Assembly (NCBI RefSeq): GCF_019456655.1
Contig: NZ_CP080332.1
Location: 4,402,001-4,466,000 of the forward strand
DNA length: 64,000 nt
Reading direction: 5' to 3'
DNA from: Mycolicibacterium diernhoferi
GTDB taxonomy: Bacteria; Actinomycetota; Actinomycetes; Mycobacteriales; Mycobacteriaceae
The stretch's first letter is position 1. Each line of letters starts with the position of its first letter. The notes under the pieces were generated by a model. The model saw nothing but the letters and a program-made list of their open reading frames with translations. It made no database searches and was not told the origin of the DNA. Positions 9,402-17,629 of the stretch are shown in pieces. Both the position numbers and the translations under genes were made by a program.

Positions 9402-10181
9402 TCAGCAGGTGCGTCGCTCGTGCGGCTTCGCGCCGCGTGCGGCCCGCACCACATCGTCGGTGAAACGTTCCAGCAGAAGCGATTGCGTGGCGGCCAGGTG
9501 CTTGCGCGCGATCCGTTCGGCCTCGGCGGCGTTGCCGGCCGCGATCTCGTCGACCAGCCTGCGGTGGGTGCGCACCGCACCGCGGGCCTCGGCCGGTGAC
9601 GGATACTCACCGCGCTTGGCGACGTAGTCGGCCCACTTCTCCTCCTGCGCCGACCACAGCGCCACCAGGCTTCCCACCACATGGCGCACCGTGGCGTTCG
9701 GGGTGTATTCGACGACGAGGTCATGGAATTCGCGTGCGATCCGGGTGAACGCCGCGCCGTCGGCGACCGCCTCCGCGGATGCGTCGACATTGCGGGTGAG
9801 CACCGGCACCACCACCTTGAGCCGGTCGGTACGGCGCGCGACCTCGGCGACACACAGCGGTTCGAGCAGCTGCAGACCCGCCGCCAGATCACCCAGCGGC
9901 ACCGCCGCGCCCTGCAGTGCCAAGCCCAGGTGATACGCCGCCGAGGACTCGTCGGGCCGGTGCACCTCGGCCCCGCCGACGCTGCCTCGGCGCACCGTCA
10001 CCAGGCCCTCGGTCTCCAGGATCCGCAGCGCCTCACGGACCGACGGATAGCTGACACCGAACTCGGTGACCAGCTGGTCCTGGGTGGGCAACCGATCCGC
10101 TCCGGCCAGGATCCGGTCGCGCAGTTCACCGGCGACAGTCTCGGCGATGCGGTGCTGCGGGGTACGGCGGGCCGCGCTCAT
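9402..10181 (-). CDS. GntR/FadR-type transcriptional regulator
   Basis: The 259 residues have an N-terminal winged helix (near residues 10-75: LPTQDQLVTEFGVSYPSVREALRILETEGLVTVRRG). An all-helical FCD-like ligand domain follows, with EFHDLVVEY and RTHRRLVDEI supplying candidate metal/ligand residues. Such regulators usually sense an acyl-CoA or carboxylate. The ATG at 10181 was chosen because the helix-turn-helix begins there; further upstream the frame is antisense to the dehydrogenase. It is divergent from four acyl-CoA dehydrogenase genes over 48 bp containing a perfect 18-bp palindrome, so it most likely controls them and itself. Confidence 0.9.
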   Translation of the reverse strand: MSAARRTPQHRIAETVAGELRDRILAGADRLPTQDQLVTEFGVSYPSVREALRILETEGLVTVRRGSVGGAEVHRPDESSAAYHLGLALQGAAVPLGDLAAGLQLLEPLCVAEVARRTDRLKVVVPVLTRNVDASAEAVADGAAFTRIAREFHDLVVEYTPNATVRHVVGSLVALWSAQEEKWADYVAKRGEYPSPAEARGAVRTHRRLVDEIAAGNAAEAERIARKHLAATQSLLLERFTDDVVRAARGAKPHERRTC

Positions 10182-10195
10182 TCTCGAAATACTAG

Positions 10196-10213
10196 CAATC
10201 CTTGTAAGGATTG
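10196..10213. promoter_or_regulatory. 18-bp palindrome, likely GntR operator
   Basis: CAATCCTTGTAAGGATTG has perfect 8-bp arms and a 2-bp centre, and sits between the regulator start (10181) and the first dehydrogenase start (10230). Its position and symmetry suit a GntR dimer repressing both directions. It differs from the GAGAATG sites elsewhere in the cluster, so at least two regulators are involved. Confidence 0.65.
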
Positions 10214-10229
10214 ACCTACCATCGGCGGC

Positions 10230-11372
10230 GTGGACTTCGAAATGGGGCCGGACGCCGCAGCGCTGCGCGGCGAACTGCGCGACCTGGTGAGAACGCACAT
10301 CCCCGAGGACTATCTGGGCGCCTTCACCCACAACCCGGCCGACCTGGAGACCGCGCAGGCCTTTTGCCGGTTGCTCGCCGAACGCGGGCTGCTGTGCATG
10401 TCCTGGCCGGAGGAGTTCGGCGGGCGGGCCTCCTCCCCCTGGGAACAGACGGTGGTGCGCGAGGAGATGTGGGCCCACCACGAACCCCGCGGCGCGCAAT
10501 ACATGGGCGTCAACTGGGTCGGGCCGATCATCATGCGCCACGGCACCGAGGAACAGCAGCGCACCCACCTGCCGCCCATCGCGCGCGGCGAAGTGATCTG
10601 GTGCCAAGGCTTTTCCGAGCCGGAGGCCGGATCCGACCTCGCCTCGCTGCGCACCTCGGCGGTCCGCGACGGTGACGGCTGGCTGATCAACGGGCAGAAG
10701 ATCTGGACCTCCTACGCGACGATGGCGCAGTGGTGCTTCCTGCTGGCACGAACGTCCAAGCAGGAGAAGAAGCAAAGGGGCCTGACCATCTTCCTGGTCC
10801 CCATGTCGGATCCGGCGATCACCGTGCGACCGATCCAGACCATGATGGGCCCGCACCATCTCAACGAGGTGTTCTTCGACGATCTGCGGGTCACCGACGC
10901 CGATGTGCTGGGCACCGTCGACGACGGCTGGACCGTGGTGCAGAGCGTGCTGGCGTTCGAGCGGGTCGGCATCGCCCGCTACGCCCGCTGCGAGCGCCTG
11001 CTGCAACTGGCCCCGAAAGCACTGGGCGAGTGCTGGTCCGATCTACCCGACGAACTGCGCGGCCGGTGGGCCCGGATGCTGACCCACTGCCGCCGGGCCC
11101 GGCTGATGGCCTACCGCCTGGTGGCCCTGCAGGCCGAAGGGCAGGTGCGCCCCACCGATTCTGCGGCCTACCGCATCGCGGTCACCAAACTCGACCAGGA
11201 CAGCGCCGAGGTGCTCATGGAGATCACCGCCGCGCTGCCGGAAGGGAAGTCGGAGGTGTTCAAGGCAGAGGTCGAGGACCACTGGCGGTATTCGCAGCCC
11301 TCCACGGTGTCCTCCGGCAGCATCGAGATGCAGCGCATCCTGCTGGCCCGCACCCTGCTGGCGGCGTCGTGA
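10230..11372 (+). CDS. acyl-CoA dehydrogenase, large-subunit type (1)
   Basis: The 380 residues show the FAD/substrate signature CQGFSEPEAGSDLASLRT, then INGQKIWTS, and a C-terminal VSSGSIEMQRILLA. It catalyses alpha,beta-dehydrogenation of an acyl-CoA with FAD, passing electrons to ETF. The lead position, directly after the operator, and the GTGA overlap with the next, shorter family member suggest an alpha2beta2 enzyme like the actinobacterial FadE pairs used for steroid side chains and rings. The substrate is unknown. Confidence 0.92.
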   Translation: MDFEMGPDAAALRGELRDLVRTHIPEDYLGAFTHNPADLETAQAFCRLLAERGLLCMSWPEEFGGRASSPWEQTVVREEMWAHHEPRGAQYMGVNWVGPIIMRHGTEEQQRTHLPPIARGEVIWCQGFSEPEAGSDLASLRTSAVRDGDGWLINGQKIWTSYATMAQWCFLLARTSKQEKKQRGLTIFLVPMSDPAITVRPIQTMMGPHHLNEVFFDDLRVTDADVLGTVDDGWTVVQSVLAFERVGIARYARCERLLQLAPKALGECWSDLPDELRGRWARMLTHCRRARLMAYRLVALQAEGQVRPTDSAAYRIAVTKLDQDSAEVLMEITAALPEGKSEVFKAEVEDHWRYSQPSTVSSGSIEMQRILLARTLLAAS

Positions 11373-12289
11373 ACATCGATCTGAGCCCGGAGGCCCGGGA
11401 GTTCGGTGAACAGGCGCTTCGGGCGTTCGAGTCCGCCGGCGGGGACGCGCTGCTGCAACGTGCCGAAGCCGATCCATCGCAACGGGAGTCGCTCGTCGCA
11501 CCGGTGCTCGCCGGGTTGGGCGCCTGGGATCTGGAACCACGCACCGACGCCGACGCCGCCGAAGCGGCCGCCGCCCTGTGCCGCAGCGCCGGTTACTGGG
11601 GGCTGCCCTACCCGCTGGCCGAACGCCTGTCCCGGCCTACCGACATCGACGCCGACGGGCTGATCGTGGTCGCCGGGCCGGCACCGGCCGGCACCATTGC
11701 CGGTGTCGACGGGCATTGGGCCACCGTCACATTGGACGGTCATCGGGCGCGGGTGACGGGCACCTCCGGCGCCCGGACGGCCTTCGTCACCGCACTGCAG
11801 CTGGCCGGCCTCGACGATGCGGGCGACCAGGACGTCGCACTGGCACTGGTGCTGCCCTGCTGGACGCTGCTCGGCATGCTGGACCGTGCCCTGGAACTCA
11901 CCATCGCGCACGTCAAGTTGCGCCAACAGTTCGGCCAGCCGCTGTCGGGTTTCCAGGGCGTGCAATTCCAGCTCACCGACGCCGAGGTCGAACGCAGCGG
12001 CCTGGAGATGCTGGCCCGATATGCGCTGTCCACCGTCACCGGCCCGGACGCGCTCGCCGATGCGCTGGCCCTGCGACTGGCCGCACTGGAGGCAGCCGAG
12101 GTGGTCTTCCGGGTCACCCACCAACTGCACGGTGCGGTCGGGTTCTGCGATGAGACGGTGCTGTCCTGGCTGTCGCGGTACAGCCAGCCCCTGCGCCGAC
12201 TGCCGCTCGGCCTGTCCGCGACACGGGCACAGCTGACCGAACTGCTGGGCACCCGTGGCCTGACCGGACTGTACAGCGACGCGGGATGA
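11369..12289 (+). CDS. acyl-CoA dehydrogenase, small-subunit type (1)
   Basis: At 306 residues this is much shorter than a normal acyl-CoA dehydrogenase (about 380). The middle beta-domain is reduced and lacks the FSEPEAGSD signature, while the C-terminal helical part is kept (LRQQFGQPLSGFQGVQFQLTD, THQLHGAVGFCDE). This is the pattern of the non-catalytic partner in heteromeric FadE enzymes. The GTG start at 11369 overlaps the upstream stop (GTGA), which ties synthesis of the two subunits together. Confidence 0.88.
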   Translation: MNIDLSPEAREFGEQALRAFESAGGDALLQRAEADPSQRESLVAPVLAGLGAWDLEPRTDADAAEAAAALCRSAGYWGLPYPLAERLSRPTDIDADGLIVVAGPAPAGTIAGVDGHWATVTLDGHRARVTGTSGARTAFVTALQLAGLDDAGDQDVALALVLPCWTLLGMLDRALELTIAHVKLRQQFGQPLSGFQGVQFQLTDAEVERSGLEMLARYALSTVTGPDALADALALRLAALEAAEVVFRVTHQLHGAVGFCDETVLSWLSRYSQPLRRLPLGLSATRAQLTELLGTRGLTGLYSDAG

Positions 12290-13467
12290 CCCAGGATATG
12301 ACCCGAAACCTCGAACAGTTCCGCCACCACGTCCGGCAGTGGTGCGCCGAGCATGTGCCCGCCGACTGGCGTGCCGCGCAGACCGGCGTCGGCGACGAGG
12401 AGTACGTCCGGTTCCAGAAGGCCTGGTTCGCCGAACTGCACGCGGCCGGTTTCGCGGTGCCGCATTGGCCCGCCGAGTGGGGCGGCGGTATGTCGGTGGC
12501 CGAGCAGATCGTGCTGTACTCCGAACTCGCCGCAGCCGACGCACCACGACTCGTGCTCGCCTTCGTCGGCATCCACCATGCCGCATCGACCCTGCTGGCC
12601 GCCGGTACCGAAGAACAACGGCAGCGCCATCTGCCGGCGATCCTGGACGGCGAGATCTGGGTGCAGGGTTTCTCCGAGCCCGAGGCGGGCTCGGATCTGG
12701 CCGCGCTGCGCACCAGTGCCCGCCGGGATGGTGATGAGTTCGTGGTCAACGGCCAGAAGGTTTGGGCCAGTGGCGGTTTGCACGCCGACTGGTGTCTGCT
12801 GCTGGCCCGCACCGACCCGGATGCCAAGAAACGGCACGGCATCTCCTACTTCCTGATGGACATGACCAGCCCGGGCATCGAGGTACGTCCGATCCGTCAG
12901 GCCACCGGCGAATCGCATTTCTGCGAGGTGTTCCTCAACGACGTGCGGATTCCCGCGGCCAATCTGGTCGGCCCGGAGAACAAGGGCTGGCAGGTCGCCC
13001 AGGAGACGCTGGGCGCCGAACGCGGAATGACCATGCTCGAGCTGGCCGAACGGCTCGGCAACGCGGGTTTGCGCTGGCTGGTCGACGAATGCGCGCGCGC
13101 CGGCGTACTCGACGATGCGCTGATCGCGGATCGGCTGGCGCAGTTCGACATCGAGACCACCGGGCTGCGCGGACTGTGCCGCGACCTGGTGGAAGGCAAG
13201 ACCAACTCCCCCGCCGACGCCTCGGTGGTGAAGCTGTTCTACAGCGAACTGCTGCAACGGATGACCGACTTCGGCGCCGAGATCAGCGGCCTGGCCGGCC
13301 ACACGGTGTTGGCCAAACCGATCTCCAGCGGCTGGGAGTCCGGCGCCTGGGTGCTCGACTTCATCGGCTCCTGGGAATGGACCATCCCGGGCGGCGCCAG
13401 CGAGATCCAACGCACCATCATCGGTGAGCGCGGTCTCGGCCTGCCCCGCGAACCGGCGGGAGCATGA
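12286..13467 (+). CDS. acyl-CoA dehydrogenase, large-subunit type (2)
   Basis: The 393-residue protein has VQGFSEPEAGSDLAALRTS, VNGQKVWAS and a C-terminal GGASEIQRTIIGERGLGLPR, all typical of FAD-dependent acyl-CoA dehydrogenases. ATGA overlaps join it to the genes on both sides. It resembles gene (1) in domain layout but is clearly not a recent duplicate. I infer it is the catalytic chain of a second heteromeric dehydrogenase, perhaps acting on a shorter intermediate. Confidence 0.92.
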   Translation: MTQDMTRNLEQFRHHVRQWCAEHVPADWRAAQTGVGDEEYVRFQKAWFAELHAAGFAVPHWPAEWGGGMSVAEQIVLYSELAAADAPRLVLAFVGIHHAASTLLAAGTEEQRQRHLPAILDGEIWVQGFSEPEAGSDLAALRTSARRDGDEFVVNGQKVWASGGLHADWCLLLARTDPDAKKRHGISYFLMDMTSPGIEVRPIRQATGESHFCEVFLNDVRIPAANLVGPENKGWQVAQETLGAERGMTMLELAERLGNAGLRWLVDECARAGVLDDALIADRLAQFDIETTGLRGLCRDLVEGKTNSPADASVVKLFYSELLQRMTDFGAEISGLAGHTVLAKPISSGWESGAWVLDFIGSWEWTIPGGASEIQRTIIGERGLGLPREPAGA

Positions 13468-14504
13468 TGACACGCGAATTCGCGGAGTTGCACCAGGATC
13501 TGCGCTCGGTGGCGCGGGATCTGCTGGCCGCAGGCAACCCGGATTGGTCGGTGCTGACCCAGGCCGGCTGGCCCGGTCTGGAGGTCGCCGAGTCACTCGG
13601 CGGCGCGCAGGTGTCGTTCGCCGAAACAGCCGTCGTCGCCGAGGAACTGGGACGCGCCGCGGCCCGCAGTAGCCATCTCGGCGTCAGCCTCGGGATCGGT
13701 GCACTGCTGGCGCTGCCCGCCGGCGAGCATCGCGACGCCGCGCTGTCGGCGGCCGCCGAGGGCACCGACCTGCCCGTCGCGGTGGTGGACACCGAGGCCG
13801 TCGGCGCCTGCCCCGCGTTCACGCTGGCCTCCGACGGCAGTCTGCACGGTGCCGCCGATTTCGTGCCCGACGCCGCCGAGGCGACCCGGCTGCTGGTGCT
13901 CGCCACCGACACCGCCGGCGCGCCGGTGCTGGCCGATCTGGACCCGGCCGGTGCCGGGCTGACCATCGCCGGCCGGCCGACCCTCGATGACACCCGCCGG
14001 CTGGCCGCCGTCACCGCCGACGGGGCGCGCCCCCGCCAGGTGTGGCCGTTCCCCGCGGCCGGGTGGCTGACGGCGCGCGGGGCCGTGAGCATCGCCGTCG
14101 ACAGTCTCGGCCTGGCCGAGGCGATGCTCGCCGCCACCGTCGACTACGTCGGGATCCGCCATCAGTTCGGCCGTCCCATCGGATCGTTTCAGGCCGTCAA
14201 ACACGCGTGTGCCGACATGCTCGTCCAGATCCGGGTGGCGCGCCAACTCGTGGACGCCGCCGTCGACGCGGTGGCCGCGGACCCCGGATCGGGACAGGAC
14301 CCGTCGGTGGCGGCCTCGATGGCAAAGGCGTACGCGACCGAGACCGCGGTCGCCGTGGTCGGCAAGGCCATGCAACTGCACGGCGGCATCGGCTACACCT
14401 GGGAAAGCGGGGTGCACGTCTACCTCAAGCGCGCCACCCTGAACCGGTCCATGTTCGGTTCCCCGGCGGCGCACCGGCGCGTCCTGGCGGCGCGCCTCCG
14501 ATAA
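13464..14504 (+). CDS. acyl-CoA dehydrogenase, small-subunit type (2)
   Basis: The 346 residues have a weak N-terminal domain and no FSEPEAGSD motif, but a normal C-terminal helical domain (YVGIRHQFGRPIGSFQAVKH, GKAMQLHGGIGYTWE, HVYLKRATLN). This again fits the small chain of a heteromeric FadE. The ATGA overlap at 13464-13467 couples it to the preceding large chain. It is the last gene of a four-gene unit. Confidence 0.9.
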   Translation: MMTREFAELHQDLRSVARDLLAAGNPDWSVLTQAGWPGLEVAESLGGAQVSFAETAVVAEELGRAAARSSHLGVSLGIGALLALPAGEHRDAALSAAAEGTDLPVAVVDTEAVGACPAFTLASDGSLHGAADFVPDAAEATRLLVLATDTAGAPVLADLDPAGAGLTIAGRPTLDDTRRLAAVTADGARPRQVWPFPAAGWLTARGAVSIAVDSLGLAEAMLAATVDYVGIRHQFGRPIGSFQAVKHACADMLVQIRVARQLVDAAVDAVAADPGSGQDPSVAASMAKAYATETAVAVVGKAMQLHGGIGYTWESGVHVYLKRATLNRSMFGSPAAHRRVLAARLR

Positions 14505-14541
14505 TGCCGCTCGCCACCGGGGACATGTGCCATCGTGGCGT

Positions 14542-15057
14542 ATGCCTCGATGGTCGGCAGTGGGGTCGGTACTGCTCGCAGCGGCGACGTTGATCTCGTG
14601 CTCGGTGCCGACCGACAAGACCGTCAGCAAGGAACGGCTGCAGGAACAGATCACCGAAGAGGTCACCGAACAATCCGGGGCCGCCCCGGATTCGGTGAAC
14701 TGCCCGGACGGTCTGGCCGCCGTGGTCGGCGCGACCCTGGACTGCACCCTGGTCGATCAGCGTGAACACCGCCGGGTCAGCGTGACGGTGGGCAGCGCGC
14801 AGGGTGACCAGGTGGATCTGTTCATCGTGCAGAGCATCGGCAAGGGCACCGTCGCGCGGCAGATCACCGAGGAGATCGGCCGCCGGATCGGTCGCGCTCC
14901 GGAGTCGGTGACCTGCCCCGCCGACCTCAAGGGGGATGTGGGCGCCACCGTGCGGTGCATGCTCACCGACCGCGGTGAGACCTACGGCGTGACCGTGACG
15001 ACCGTCGACCGCGGCGAGCTGGCCTTCGACTTCACCGTCGACGAGCAACCGCAATGA
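14542..15057 (+). CDS. lipoprotein with two DUF4333 domains
   Basis: The protein has about 171 residues from ATG 14542; a GTG at 14527 adds five residues. A signal peptide ends in a lipobox LISC near residue 19, so it should be anchored at the outer face of the membrane. Two repeats follow, each with the DUF4333 pattern: an ITEE helix, P-x-S-V-x-CP, G-A-T-x-x-C, and a closing VTVTT/VSVTV strand. Each repeat has two Cys that could pair. Molecular function is unknown; the family is common in mycobacterial envelopes. Confidence 0.85.
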   Translation: MPRWSAVGSVLLAAATLISCSVPTDKTVSKERLQEQITEEVTEQSGAAPDSVNCPDGLAAVVGATLDCTLVDQREHRRVSVTVGSAQGDQVDLFIVQSIGKGTVARQITEEIGRRIGRAPESVTCPADLKGDVGATVRCMLTDRGETYGVTVTTVDRGELAFDFTVDEQPQ

Positions 15058-15103
15058 CGTTCGTGGCTGCGGCCGCCGGCCGCCATCTTGTTAGCCTGTC
15101 GGC

Positions 15104-16552
15104 ATGTACCGACGGGCCAGACGCCTCGCCGGATGGCTCAGCCTTGCGCTCACCGCAACGCTGATCTTGGCCGGATGCGGTACCACCGTGCTCGACGGCC
15201 GAGCGGTATCGATGCTGTTCGACCCGTCCAGGGCGGGCGGCCTGCCGGCCGGCGACGGGCCCAGCGGTCCGCGACCGGATGCGCCCCCACCCTCACGCGC
15301 CGCGGCGCACAGCGACAACGGCCCGGTGGACCGGCTGGCCCTGACGGCCATCGACGATCTGGAGCAGTTCTGGTCCGAGCACTGGAACGGCGCCCTCACC
15401 GGGACGTTCACCCCGGTGGCCGGCCTGGTGTCCTACGACGCGGCCGACCCCGCCGCACCGCGAGTGTGCGGTAACGAGCTCTACGGCCTGTCCAACGCCT
15501 TCTACTGCTATGACGGTGACGTGCTGGCCTGGGATCGCGGCCAGTTCATCCCGGGCGCCGCCCAGTACTTCGGTGAGATGGGCGTCGTCGGCGTGATGGC
15601 CCACGAATTCGGCCACGCCGTACAGGCCAAGGCACACCTGGTCGAGAAGGCCACCCCGGTGCTGGTCAAGGAGCAGCAGGCAGACTGCTTCGCCGGGGTG
15701 TACCTGCACTGGGTGGCGGCGGGTAACTCCCCGCGCTTCGTGTTGAGTACCGGTGACGGCCTCAATCACGTTCTGGCCGGCGCCATCTACATCCGCGATC
15801 CGCTGATGACGCAGGAGGAAGCGATCCTGACCGGGGATGCGCACGGATCGGCGCTGGACCGGATCAGTGCCTTCCAGATCGGTTTCAGCGGTAACGCCGA
15901 TCAGTGCGCCGCCATCGACATGGACGACATCGTCGAGCGTCAGGGCGACCTTCCGCAGTTCCTGTCCTACGACGCTCACGGAGCACCGTCCCTCGGCGAC
16001 AGCGCCATCGACGCCGATCTGCTCGCGGACCTGATGACCACCCTGGGCGACGTCTATTCCCCGCAGAACCCACCCGCCCTGAACCTCGAACTCGCCAACT
16101 GCCCTGACGCGGAGACGATTTCGCCCGCCTCGTATTGTCCGGCGACGAACACCATCAATGTCAACCTACCCGCCCTGCAGGAGCTGGGCACCCCGAAGTC
16201 CGAGGAGCAGGGGGTGCTGCTACAGGGTGACAACACCGCGCTGTCGGTGGTGACATCACGCTATGCCCTTGCGGTACAACGGGAACGCGGTCTTCCGCTG
16301 GAGTCCCCGGTGACGGCGCTGCGCACCGCCTGCCTGACCGGCGTCGCCCAGGGCAGGATGGCCGAGCCCGGCAGTCCGCTGGCCCTGTCGGCAGGCGACA
16401 CCGATGAGGCGATCTCCGGGCTGCTGACCAATGGCCTGGCGGCGAGCGACGTCAACGGGGTGACCGCCACCGCCGGGTTCACCCGGATCCTGGCCTACCG
16501 GGCCGGGCTTTCCGGTGATCCGGAACAGTGCTACCAACGGTTCGCGTCGTGA
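15104..16552 (+). CDS. lipoprotein zinc metalloprotease (neutral zinc peptidase type)
   Basis: The 482 residues begin with a lipoprotein signal ending LILAGCG, so Cys near residue 25 is acylated. The zinc site is HEFGHA, with a second conserved segment EQQADCFAGVY supplying the third ligand (Glu). CPATNTINV and the C-terminal RILAYRAGLSG are shared with the paralogue at 31127. It should cleave proteins at the cell surface; the substrate is unknown. GTTAGCCT about 15 bp before the ATG could be a -10 for a nearly leaderless transcript. Its end overlaps the next gene (GTGA). Confidence 0.9.
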   Translation: MYRRARRLAGWLSLALTATLILAGCGTTVLDGRAVSMLFDPSRAGGLPAGDGPSGPRPDAPPPSRAAAHSDNGPVDRLALTAIDDLEQFWSEHWNGALTGTFTPVAGLVSYDAADPAAPRVCGNELYGLSNAFYCYDGDVLAWDRGQFIPGAAQYFGEMGVVGVMAHEFGHAVQAKAHLVEKATPVLVKEQQADCFAGVYLHWVAAGNSPRFVLSTGDGLNHVLAGAIYIRDPLMTQEEAILTGDAHGSALDRISAFQIGFSGNADQCAAIDMDDIVERQGDLPQFLSYDAHGAPSLGDSAIDADLLADLMTTLGDVYSPQNPPALNLELANCPDAETISPASYCPATNTINVNLPALQELGTPKSEEQGVLLQGDNTALSVVTSRYALAVQRERGLPLESPVTALRTACLTGVAQGRMAEPGSPLALSAGDTDEAISGLLTNGLAASDVNGVTATAGFTRILAYRAGLSGDPEQCYQRFAS

Positions 16553-17163
16553 CCCGGCCGCCGGATCCACAACAACCGTGGTGGACGCGCCCCGGCGGTG
16601 CGCCGCCGCCCGGACGGCAGTCCGGGCCTCCCCCACGGCCGCCGTATCCCGCTGCCCCGCAACCGCATCGGCCGCCGCACCCCGGTTATGCCCCGCCACC
16701 GCAGCGCCCCGTCCCTCCACCGCGACGGCCTGCGCCGCCGTCCCCGCAGGCGCAGCGCCCGAAACCGGTGATCGACCCGAACCGCTACCAGCTGCCGCCG
16801 GGCACGCCCGCACCGCACCGGGCGGCCCCGCAGTCCGCCGACGGCCGGAAATGGCTGATCGTGGGAGCCGCTGCGATCGCCGTCCTCGTCGCTGGAATCG
16901 GGGTGTGGCAGTTCGCGTTCCGCGATGCCACCGTCATCCGCGTCGAGCAGGCCGAGGATGGTGTCCGGCAGATCCTGTCCGACCCGATCAACGGGTACGG
17001 CGCCAACAACATCAGCGCGCTGCGCTGCAACGGCGGCAAGGACCCGTCCGCCGCCAAGGGCGACAGTTTCACCTGCGCGGTGGAGATCGACGGAGCCATC
17101 CGCCAGGTCTACGTCGAGTTCCAGGACGACAAGGGCACCTTCGCCGTCGACGGACCCCGATAG
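16549..17163 (+). CDS. proline-rich membrane protein with DUF4333 domain
   Basis: The 204 residues fall in three parts. Residues 1-95 are a Pro/Arg-rich cytoplasmic tail (PPPGRQ, PPPQRPVPPPRRP). Near residues 103-122 is one membrane helix (WLIVGAAAIAVLVAGIGVW). An extracellular DUF4333 domain follows (NNISALRCNGG, SFTCAVEID, RQVYVEF) with two Cys. The GTG start 16549 overlaps the protease stop, indicating co-expression. The domain matches the twin repeats of the lipoprotein at 14542, so three adjacent envelope genes may form a functional set. Function is unknown. Confidence 0.85.
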   Translation: MTRPPDPQQPWWTRPGGAPPPGRQSGPPPRPPYPAAPQPHRPPHPGYAPPPQRPVPPPRRPAPPSPQAQRPKPVIDPNRYQLPPGTPAPHRAAPQSADGRKWLIVGAAAIAVLVAGIGVWQFAFRDATVIRVEQAEDGVRQILSDPINGYGANNISALRCNGGKDPSAAKGDSFTCAVEIDGAIRQVYVEFQDDKGTFAVDGPR

Positions 17164-17206
17164 CGGAACAGGCTTACGTCCGGCCCACGGTGGGTACGTG
17201 GATGCC

Positions 17207-17431
17207 ATGGCTGAGGATTCCTGGACGGTCCAGATCGGTGTGGTCGACGATCCGACCACCGACGGGGTGCCGCCGGTTCCGGCCGACGTCTATTCGGGTG
17301 ACGAGGACGGCGCTCGAGCCGCGTACGCCGAACGGTCCGCCCAGGCTGCGCAGGCGGACTACCGCTACGTGCTGTTGCGCCAGCTCGGTGAGGTCATCGA
17401 GTGCTGGGGGACGCCACCGGCTGCAGGTTAG
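17207..17431 (+). CDS. small hypothetical protein
   Basis: The protein has 74 residues from ATG 17207; an in-frame GTG at 17198 is an alternative. No signal peptide or membrane helix is present. The sequence is acidic, with SWTVQIGVVDDPTTDGVPP and a C-terminal YRYVLLRQLGEVIECWGTPP. I do not recognise a family. Codon use matches the surroundings and the frame ends just before the tRNA gene, so I consider it real but uncharacterised. Confidence 0.6.
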   Translation: MAEDSWTVQIGVVDDPTTDGVPPVPADVYSGDEDGARAAYAERSAQAAQADYRYVLLRQLGEVIECWGTPPAAG

Positions 17432-17461
17432 CCACCGCAGCATCGGCAATACACATTCTGG

Positions 17462-17544
17462 TGCGGGCGGTGGGATTCGAACCCACACGCTCTCTCGAGC
17501 ACCGGCACCTAAAGCCGGCATGTCTGCCGTTCCATCACGCCCGC
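17462..17544 (-). tRNA. tRNA-Leu (anticodon UAG)
   Basis: Acceptor arms GCGGGCG (17544-17538) and CGCCCGC (17469-17463) pair. The anticodon loop TTTAGGT is flanked by CCGGC/GCCGG and gives UAG, reading CUA/CUG. The long variable arm (TGCTCGAGAGAGC) and the T-loop GGTTCGAATCC confirm a class II leucine tRNA. CCA is not encoded. It faces a LAGLIDADG gene 86 bp away. Confidence 0.95.
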
Positions 17545-17629
17545 AAGCGGGGTTCAGGGTACCGCCTCGCTGCACATATTTGGTTGTCGGTGGGAGCAAC
17601 TAGCGTCGACCGCAACAGCGGGAGGCCCG

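Noticed and set aside
10182..11006. Long N-terminal extension of the GntR regulator
   Set aside because: It runs antisense through the first acyl-CoA dehydrogenase; the winged helix starts directly after ATG 10181.
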